64,000 nt of DNA from NCBI RefSeq assembly GCF_000247815.1, contig NC_021673.1, positions 49,996,774-50,060,773 of the forward strand. Direction: 5' to 3'. The stretch is from Ficedula albicollis. Its lineage: Eukaryota; Chordata; Aves; Passeriformes; Muscicapidae. Positions 57,158 through 64,000 of this stretch are shown here, piece after piece. Numbering within the stretch: position 1 is the stretch's first letter; every line of letters begins with the position of its first letter. Under the pieces are notes generated by a model. The model worked only from the letters and a program-made list of their open reading frames with translations, had not been told where the DNA came from and did not search any database. The position numbers and the translations under genes were made by a program.

Positions 57158-57296
57158 CTCCAAGTGGTTATCATTGCTGCTGACAACTGGAGAAACAGGC
57201 ATTTAGTCTTCTAACACTGGGCAATCTGAAACAGCATTGTCCTCAAGTCCTCCTCAAGAAACTATTTCAGTGTATTTGGTATAATTAAATGTTGCT

Positions 57297-57358
57297 GAGG
57301 TGAGGAAGAAAGCTAGAGAAAATGGATGAAGTGAGGAAAGAAGCTAGAGAAAATGGAC
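57297..57358. repeat. Two-copy tandem duplication, 31-bp unit (STAC intron)
   Basis: Copies at 57297-57327 and 57328-57358 share AAGCTAGAGAAAATGGA and differ at about four positions, making this the most diverged pair in the window. Confidence 0.85.
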
Positions 57359-57978
57359 AACTTGATATCCCAGCTGTGAAAGATTTTTTTCAATGGGAAA
57401 GAATATCTGAGTCCTTTTTACAGCTAATATTTAATATGAAACACTCAAAGAAGTTTTAAGGTACCCATAACTTCAAAGTGAATAAACTGGGGCCAACACC
57501 ACTGGACCCCTTACACTGAAAGTAAAAAAACTTTCAATAAGGATTTAGAGAGCCTTGTCCACCCAGCACTCTTCAGCCTGTTTGTTAGAAAAATAACCCA
57601 GAAAATATAAATTTATTTGGCTGTCAGAGAAAGATGGCAACTTAACCTAAAGTCTCTCCCTGTCACTTGTCTGAGCTCAGAGAATTTTAGGTTGAAGGCC
57701 TGATGATTTAGTTGATTTTATTTCCCTAGAAGAGAGCTAATATAGATGTCTTTAATCTCCAGAAAGGATTCAAAATAGAAATCCTATCTGGACCTGTTAT
57801 TCTTGCAGCCTAGATTTAAGCTGCTAATCCTTGATAGGGGGTAACCCACTTGGTTCTCACTACTGGTTGAAATCAGTCTCTTATCTTTTTCTTCTGTAAA
57901 TCATAACCCTGGATAAGTTGTCTGCTCTACCTCAGTGATCTAGATTTCACCAGGTGTCAAGATAGGTTCCTTCCAACT

Positions 57979-58355
57979 GTTCTGTTCTGTTCTGTTCTGT
58001 TCTGTTCTATTCTATTCTATTCTATTCTATTCTATTCTATTCTATTCTATTCTATTCTATTCTATTCTATTCTATTCTATTCTATTCTATTCTATTCTAT
58101 TCTATTCTATTCTATTCTATTCTATTCTATTCTATTCTATTCTATTCTATTCTATTCTATTCTATTCTATTCTATTCTATTCTATTCTATTCTATTCTAT
58201 TCTATTCTATTCTATTCTATTCTATTCTATTCTATTCTATTCTATTCTATTCTATCCTATCCTATCCTATCCTATCCTATCCTGTTCCGTTCCGTTCCGT
58301 TCCGTTACATTCCGTTACATTCCATTACATTCCGTTACATTCCGTTACATTCCAT
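57979..58355. repeat. Pentanucleotide satellite with shifting motif (STAC intron)
   Basis: Motif order left to right: GTTCT about 6 copies (57979-58007), ATTCT about 49 copies (to about 58253), CCTAT about 6 copies, GTTCC about 4 copies, then a decamer TTCCGTTACA (with TTCCATTACA variants) to about 58355. The left flank GGTTCCTTCCAACT looks like the end of a diverged CR1 3' UTR, whose tail is naturally (ATTCTGTG)-like, so the array may have grown from a CR1 tail. Confidence 0.97.
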
Positions 58356-58635
58356 TCTCTGCAGTGTCTAAAACATGAGGTTGCTTGCCTTCAGGAGTCT
58401 CTCTTGTAATATAAGGCCATCTCTTAGGATACGTGTATTACTGCAAGTCCTACTTTACTTATGCCAGAGCACTGAAAAATTTGACTGACTGCTCCTGCTG
58501 TTAGGGAAGAAATCCAGGCTGTGGTAAATTATAATTTCAGTTGAAATAAGGGCTACACATCTTCACTGCAGTAATCTGCCACTCACTGTATCCTCTCAGA
58601 GATGAGCTGGGAGCTCCAGAAATCTGCCCTAACTC

Positions 58636-58875
58636 TTCCTCTCAGCTCAGGTCCTTCCTCTGCTATTTGCCTTTGTTATGATGAAGCTGATCAGTGCCTG
58701 GCTGGTTCCCAACTCAGGTTCCCAGGACAGTGCTTGTCAGTCTTGACAACATTGCTTTTCCTCTCAGCTCAGGTCCTTCCTCTGCTATTTGCCTTTGTTA
58801 TGATGAAGCTGATCAGTGCCTGGCTGGTTCCCAACTCAGGTTCCCAGGACAGTGCTTGTCTTGACAACATTGCTC
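58636..58875. repeat. Two-copy tandem duplication, 122/118-bp units (STAC intron)
   Basis: Copies at 58636-58757 and 58758-58875 start TTCCTCTCAGCTCAGG. They appear identical except for four extra bases in the first copy (GCTTGTCAGTCTTGAC versus GCTTGTCTTGAC). Confidence 0.95.
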
Positions 58876-59815
58876 TGCTGAACCTACCTCCAGCACCTCA
58901 ACTATGCAAAATGGGTATTCATGCAACTGAGTTGGATCCTGCCTGGCTCTTCAGTAACACAGAGACATTATTAGCTATTGGGCAACCCTTATGGAGCAAT
59001 GTTAACACGTATATTAAGGAATTTTTGACCAAGGGACAAAAAGGACTGCTGTGGTTGAGAACCACTAGTCTAAAATGTAGTATTCCTATTTCCTGATATC
59101 CCAGGAAAGAGCCTGGTGTTCCCTGAAAGAGCATGTTTCAGACCACAGGCTGCTTTTCCCCCTAAAATGTGGAACAGGAGGATTTTGAAGGTTGATGTGT
59201 TTTCTGGATTTCTGTGTCTGGGTGAGGATGGTAGTCCAGTGCAGGGTTGTCTGAGAGATGTTCTATGTCATGGAAGAAATGCACAAGATGGAATACACTC
59301 CCAGAGAGCAGGATGCAAAGTGGAATCTTTCAAGCAGAATAGCTGGCAAGTTCCAGTAAAGGTTCCCATATAATGTGGCTATTTCCTGAAGAGCTAACAT
59401 TCCTAAAATAATGATCAGGAAATGCCAGTAAAGCAGAATGAAAGGAAAACTTGTAATTTCATTGTTACATCCCCCCGTTTAGTTCCAGAGCAATGAGAAA
59501 GCACAGCTGGGAACAGGAAAAAGGCTTTCAGTGTTGGAGATGCTGAGGAAAGGGGGATTTCTCTGTCAAATTCCCTAAATTCTGTGGCACATGCATGATT
59601 ACTTTGATATCCGGATGCCTTGAAGACAGGTGACATGTTTCACAGTGAGAACTCTAGCAAGACTATGCAAAAGGCAAGTCGCATGAACAAAATAGTTTCT
59701 GTGAAAGAAATGCAGTTCTTTTCCTTCAATGGGCTTGGATTAGACCTTGTAATGCAAGCAACTGATGCAGAACTGAGGAAGTAAGTGCTAAAAATAGCAA
59801 TGAACAAGGTTATTT

Positions 59816-59901
59816 TGCAAAGTTCTCATGTGAAAACACTGCCATCAAGCAGCTTGATTGCAAAGTTCTCATGTGAAAACACTGCCATCCAGCAGCTTGG
59901 C
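59816..59901. repeat. Two-copy tandem duplication, 43-bp unit (STAC intron)
   Basis: Copies at 59816-59858 and 59859-59901 start TGCAAAGTTCTCATGTG and differ at about three positions (ATCAAGC/ATCCAGC and the last bases). Confidence 0.92.
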
Positions 59902-60292
59902 TTGACACCCTTTTCTTTTTTCAGACACAACTGAATAAGAGGGAGGATCAAACAGGACTGTAGAATTTTTAGCATTAGCATGAGAGCTGGTGCATAATTC
60001 CTAGCTGAAAACTTCTGACTGAAAAACAAAGCAACTGAGAACATTTTATAGCTGAAAGCCATCCTGCTACTAAAGTGATGTGGTTTTGAAACTTTTAATC
60101 TATTGTATCTTTGCCAAAATAATTGTTCATCTGTTCTTTTTAATTGTAAGAACATCTTTGTATCTAGATGGTTACCTCTATAAAAATGCATACTAAAAAT
60201 GTCAGAAGCCCTCCCTTCCCCAAAGTCATATACAACCAAATGACCATCAGTGCAAATGTGTCAAATCAACTAACAAATATTTTCGAGTTTAC

Positions 60293-60381
60293 CTCATCTC
60301 CAAGTCTTCATTTTCTTGTGGTACAAATTTGTACAAGGCAACATAGGTGTTCATTTGTAACATGCTTTTATAAAATGGTCC
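60293..60381 (-). CDS. STAC: STAC exon: first half of SH3-1
   Basis: This 89-bp exon lies between an acceptor (pyrimidine tract, then TTAAAG) and donor ATGAG|GTAAAC. It encodes 29 codons plus two bases. It opens with GPFYKSMLQM and continues MNTYVALYKFVPQENEDLEM, the first beta strand and RT loop of SH3-1 with its ALYxF signature. The last two bases (AG) join the first G of the next exon to make an Arg codon. The sequence from MNTYVALYKF onward is essentially identical to human STAC, a strong sign of purifying selection on the channel-binding SH3. The first ten residues diverge, as expected for linker. Confidence 0.95.
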
Positions 60382-60773
60382 CTTTAAGAAAAAAGAGAAA
60401 GATAAAATTTAAAAATCTGCTCTGTAAACTAATTTGGTTCGCTTTGTTAGAAACAGAGGAACCAAAAGCTGATCTTACAATAAATCAGCCCGAATCATCT
60501 CTCTGTTCTCACAGCTTGGAGGACTATGGCCCTAGTACATTATAGGCCATTAATGCAGTAACTATCTTAATTAAAGAAGATTATTTGAACTCCAGGATCA
60601 AATTCTAGGCTTCCAAAGAACACAAGCAGAAATTTGCACTGGCTGGTCTTTGGGACAAGATCTTAAAAATGAGTGTGCCTTTTTTCTCTCTTTAGTATGT
60701 ATGATAGCTCCTATGAGCCGAGTAGTGTATTATTTACATTACATAAGGCGTCTAGTCTACAGTCCTCATTATG

Positions 60774-60923
60774 GATGGAGCTAGAATTGTACAGTGCACA
60801 GGTCCGCATTCAGAGCAGTGATGCTAACGTGTGAAATCTTTTTGTACTGATGGAGCTAGAATTGTACAGTGCACAGGTCCACATTCAGAGCAGTGATGCT
60901 AACGTGTGGAATCTTTTTGTACT
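60774..60923. repeat. Two-copy tandem duplication, 75-bp unit (STAC intron)
   Basis: Copies at 60774-60848 and 60849-60923 start GATGGAGCTAGAATTG and differ at two positions (GTCCGC/GTCCAC, GTGAAATC/GTGGAATC), both transitions. Confidence 0.94.
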
Positions 60924-60981
60924 GGGTTTTCAACAAAGAAGACTGGCTACTCTCTCTTCTTGTTTTTTCCACTATTAATCT

Positions 60982-61002
60982 GGGGGCGGGGGGCGGGGGG
61001 GG
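60982..61002 (+). other. G-rich tract with quadruplex potential
   Basis: Runs of 5, 6 and 8 G separated by single C. The 8-G run can supply two G-triplets, so a four-stranded fold is possible. The G-rich strand is the template strand of STAC. Confidence 0.6.
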
Positions 61003-61344
61003 AAGAAAAAGCAGCTAAAACGAACTAAGTAATTTTCAAAATCAAATCTGTGATTTTTATATTATGGCAGTTCTATCATACTTACACGACCTGCACACTG
61101 GATCTTTTGTATTCCCAAATCAATTTGCAATAAGCAGAGAAACATAGAGTGATGACAAAGGATAAGCCAAAAAGCCATCCAATAATGTATATTGCTTCAA
61201 CTGCGGCCAGCGGCCCAGAAATGGTGTAAGAACACGACAGATAGCAGCGACCCATCAGACCTAGTCAAGGTCCTCAGCCATAAAAACAAGAGTTTTACAT
61301 GACTTCCCATTACCATTGCATCATCACAAAATTTATGCTCATAC

Positions 61345-61409
61345 CGGGCAATGTATACTTTTTGGTTCTTCTCCAAAGTGTTCTGTGCCATTTTCAGAGT
61401 ATGTAAACA
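61345..61409 (-). CDS. STAC: STAC exon: linker just before the SH3 region
   Basis: This 65-bp exon starts after a pyrimidine-rich acceptor ending TTTCAG and ends at donor CCG|GTATGA. It begins with two bases completing a Val codon, then 21 codons starting FTYSENGTEHFGEEPK. Human STAC has FTYPENGTDDF at the same place, so this is the poorly conserved linker between the C1 domain and SH3-1. It ends in phase 0, which matches the next exon. The start phase means the upstream exon must end with one base of the Val codon; no such exon is seen between here and 64000. The same bases read in another frame give an unrelated open frame that should be ignored. Confidence 0.85.
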
Positions 61410-64000
61410 CTGAAATAAAGAAAATACATGACATTTTAGGAGTAGCTTCAGATTCTTCACCTTAACAGGATCACCTGGATTCTGTTGATCTCTTCCCTTT
61501 CTCCCTTATTTTCTTTGACTCCTTGTGGTCTCCTCTGAACCCTTCTACATTCCCAAAAAACCCACAGATTCTATTGGCACATGACACAATCTCTGTCCTC
61601 CAGAATTTACAAGTGTAACAAATGAACCATTTGGATCATATGAATATACTTGCATTACTATTTAAAGTCCAGCAGACTTTTTCTCATGTTGAGTACTGTA
61701 TTTTCATGTTTAGGATTAGCAGTATTTTTGCTTTAAAGCACCTTGAAAAGCAGATGATCATATACGAGAAATATTGGGAAAGTTTGTATGCAAAACCCAT
61801 TCCTTCCCCTCTCTGATCTCTCTGCCTCTGTTTGGTCCCTCTCTCAACTAGTCCATGCCTGAGGTGCACTGGATACACTACTTCTCTCTCTGAATTTACA
61901 GGATGGACCTGAATTGCTTTCAAATCAGGGTGGGTAAACTTAGACACAGGCCTGTAGATGTAGAAATTTGCTTTTAAGTTACTAAATCAGAAACTCATAG
62001 AATAAGACAAAGTCTCAGCACCTAACATACCTGATAAGTAATCAGTTACCCTCTATTTTAATTGATTCATGAGCTGATACTTGTCCTCAGTTATCTTCGT
62101 AGAAAAAACACAGTGGTTTAATCATTTTGACTGAATTCCCCCTTCACATTTTAATAATTGCCCAGTGTTTGCTTTGGATAAAGTCTGAATATGTTTGTTT
62201 GTTTTTTTTAATAGCTGGAGTCTTTGAGCAGCTACAACCATCAGTGTCTTCTCCGACCATTTACCTCTGTAGGTGTTTTGAGCAGAAGCTGGACTTTGTA
62301 GTGTTTAACAATTTGGAATTCTCCAAAGTGGTAGTATCAGGTGACTTGGAGATACTTTATTTTTGTTTCTCTGTCATACAGTGCCGAGATCCCCCCACTC
62401 TCCAGCCTTTCTCCTGGCTAGCTCTAGGTCAGAGGTGGAGGGGGTTCGACATGGACAAAGCAAAAGACCAAAGGAAGTTCCTTTTCCGGGATAACCCAAG
62501 GCCTATTCCTGAATGGGGTCCAGGGAAAAGAGCATACATACATACATACATACATACATACAGAACATACCATTTTTCTCAGTGCAATATAAACCATCGA
62601 CAATGTGGAGTCATAATGCAATACAACAATACAGTTGCATGCATTCAGGGGAAAAAAAGTCCAGGGAACACCATACCACTGAATCTTTCTACTCTGTTCT
62701 TTCACTTACTCGTCCTTTCTTTCATTAACATATGTTTCTGGGACTAGTCTACATGGTGGTTGACAACCTAACAGAGTGTGTGGAGAAGCTTCATGAGGGA
62801 AATAGTAAGGTTCTTTGATAGTAGAGAGCTGTACTCGGATATTGAAAAACATGACAGTGTTCTTGTAACAGATGAAAGACAAACAAAACAGCAGCCACAA
62901 CATGCATGAGAAAGATTTTGCACAAAGTGACAGGCATTCATGAACACACACATCTTCTCTGACAAAATGTAAGACAATGTTGTTGTCATAAAGTTCAATC
63001 TGTGAATGTGAAGGAAGCATGTGAGCTGATACCTGCCACAACGTAAAAATGTCCCTTATTGTGTCTGGCTGTCCAGACTGCAGTGGACTTGGGGCCTCAG
63101 TATGCTCCTCACCAAGTCCTATTGCAAAGGGGCTCTGACCCTGCAAACTATCACAGGTATCAGAAGGAAAACCTTAGAAATAAACCTAATTTCCTGTACC
63201 ATTAATATAGGGATACATATATGTCTGGCGTCTGTATGAAGGGGTTTAAAGTGCTGCTATTACAGTTTGGCAGTCTTTAAGTCCTACTCAAATCACTATG
63301 CTTTGTTTTTTATGTTCAGGGGAACAGGAGTTAGGAGGCAAATTGAAGATGTTCTGGTGAATACTGAGTTGGGTAACCAGGAGCCTTTTGGACTTGCAAA
63401 AAGTCATTCACTAGATGAAGTAAAAATACTTCAGCATCATGTCTGGAATAATTCTGTTTGGTGACAGAAAATAAAGCAAGTTAATAATGTAAAGCCTCAT
63501 GAACTGTGGAGCTGACCTACTACACAGGGAGGGAGCTGAACTGTATCCTTGTGTTGGCTGAGAAATGCTCACTAAAATTTGGTTTGCAGGAAGGACTTTT
63601 GATTCAAGGGGATAGTGCTCAAATCTCTGTTGGTAACAGACTCATAGATGTCGTCTAAAGTACATTTTGGCTTTTGGGACTTGTGTTACAGACAGCAGCT
63701 CACAGCAGTGAAAGAGTATAACTGGTTTAGAGGAAGCTGAAGGTCTGGAAATTAGGTAAGACCTCTCACAGTTGTAAACTGGGAAGCTTTGCTTCATAGG
63801 ATTTATGCCAGGGCCTGAATGAAAGAACCACCCCTTGAAGTTGTTGTCATAGGAGTTCTACAGGAAAAATTACATGGCCACACAGTTGCTGGATCCATTT
63901 ACCGTTCTGGAGGCTGTCTTTTCAGCAGTTTCCCTTTACCAAAGAGCATCAAGGGTACATTTTCCTACATACTTATTTGCAGAACAGTATTTTAATAGGA
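61410..64000 (-). other. STAC: STAC intron (partial, upstream of the first visible exon)
   Basis: No STAC exon could be found here on the minus strand; the preceding exon should end in the equivalent of human ...LRKRSNS. There is a short CATA repeat at 62533-62562. Open frames at 62127-62747 (plus) and 62706-63146 (minus) have no recognisable domains. A 108-bp minus-strand segment at 63033-63140 is open and flanked by AG and GT, but its phase does not fit STAC. Confidence 0.6.
62533..62562. repeat. (CATA)n microsatellite
   Basis: About seven and a half perfect CATA units. The Tyr-Ile-His-Thr open frames on both strands come from it. Confidence 0.95.

Larger units (their letters stand above)
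56159..60292 (-). other. STAC: STAC intron (4.1 kb), repeat-rich
   Basis: Between the two first SH3-1 exons. It holds tandem duplications at 57042-57157, 57297-57358, 58636-58875 and 59816-59901 and the large pentanucleotide satellite at 57979-58355. The 164-residue open frame at 58602-59096 exists because the 58636 duplication is read in two frames, so it is not a gene. Confidence 0.85.
60382..61344 (-). other. STAC: STAC intron (963 bp)
   Basis: Contains the 75-bp tandem duplication at 60774-60923 and a G-rich tract at 60982-61002. Nothing else is recognised. Confidence 0.85.
47633..61409 (-). other. STAC: STAC gene, 3' half (last five coding exons)
   Basis: This spans the five recognisable coding exons of STAC, an adaptor with an N-terminal C1 zinc finger and two C-terminal SH3 domains. 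The family binds L-type CaV1 calcium channels at the cytoplasmic face of the plasma membrane and modulates their trafficking and calcium-dependent inactivation (family knowledge). Joined on the minus strand, the exons give 147 complete codons plus one partial first codon and a stop, in one open frame. Introns are 963, 4134, 122 and 8115 bp. The paralogue is set by residues in SH3-2: the run FIGCKEQGQITLKENQ and the C-terminus DVLENI fit STAC, whereas STAC2 has FSGNKEQGYMSLKENQ. The exon before 61409 is not visible to 64000, so the C1 domain and promoter are outside the window. I see no frameshift or stop, so the gene looks functional. Confidence 0.93.

Noticed and set aside
58602..59096. 164-residue plus-strand open frame
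   Set aside because: Created by a tandem duplication read in two frames, antisense within a STAC intron, with no domain.
61197..61460. Minus-strand open frame of 87 residues beginning MKNLKLLLKC
   Set aside because: Overlaps the true STAC exon at 61345-61409 in a different frame; only the spliced frame matches STAC.
62127..62747. 206-residue plus-strand open frame inside the STAC region
   Set aside because: No recognisable domain; it includes the CATA microsatellite translated as Tyr-Ile-His-Thr and an overlapping opposite-strand frame. Treated as chance.
63033..63140. Exon-like 108-bp minus-strand segment (36 codons, TTTGCAG acceptor, CAG|GTATCA donor)
   Set aside because: It is phase 0-0, whereas the exon at 61409 needs an upstream exon ending with one extra base; the frame that would fit has a stop. 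The protein text does not match STAC. A cryptic or unrelated exon cannot be excluded without RNA data.

Overview
This is a vertebrate nuclear window, almost certainly from a bird and probably a songbird. The case rests on an avian-type CR1 LINE 3' end, several compact LTRs with no internal genes, and the tail of one recognisable vertebrate gene. There are no operons, no bacterial or phage genes, and no tRNA, rRNA or CRISPR. Most of the sequence is gene-poor intergenic or intronic DNA.

The only protein-coding gene I can support is STAC (SH3 and cysteine-rich domain protein) on the minus strand. Its last five coding exons, transcribed right to left, are 61345-61409, 60293-60381, 56107-56158, 55847-55984 and 47633-47731 (stop codon). 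Every junction has an AG acceptor and GT donor in the correct phase. The spliced product covers the linker before the SH3 region, SH3-1, SH3-2 and the native C-terminus. It matches STAC rather than its paralogue STAC2. The 5' exons (N-terminus and C1 zinc-finger domain) lie beyond 64000. Bases 1 to about 45.6 kb are intergenic DNA downstream of STAC. In mammals the next gene on this side is DCLK3, but I find no exon of it here.

Repeat layout, left to right: a possible LTR fragment (2077-2440); a pure 551-base C run (2538-3088); a minus-strand LTR (8437-9091); a truncated plus-strand CR1 with a duplicated 3' end (about 23185-23957); a complete solo LTR with 4-bp target-site duplication (28186-29161); a nested tandem duplication (29782-30229); an LTR-like segment (33368-33700); a minus-strand LTR whose tandem units enclose a pure 246-base C run (36265-37159); and a roughly 375-bp pentanucleotide satellite inside STAC intron DNA (57979-58355).

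The most striking feature is not a gene. The window carries about fifteen short head-to-tail duplications (31-185 bp, two copies, 0-10 % divergent), two giant homopolymer-C runs, and one duplication whose copies are separated by the exact 13-mer at the end of Illumina TruSeq adapters (33057-33069). The adapter shows that at least one junction is an assembly artefact and casts doubt on the others. Some may still be real, for example repeats within LTR U3 regions. I found no convincing new biological system. The homopolymer-C runs and the duplication pattern are the observations most worth checking against raw reads.
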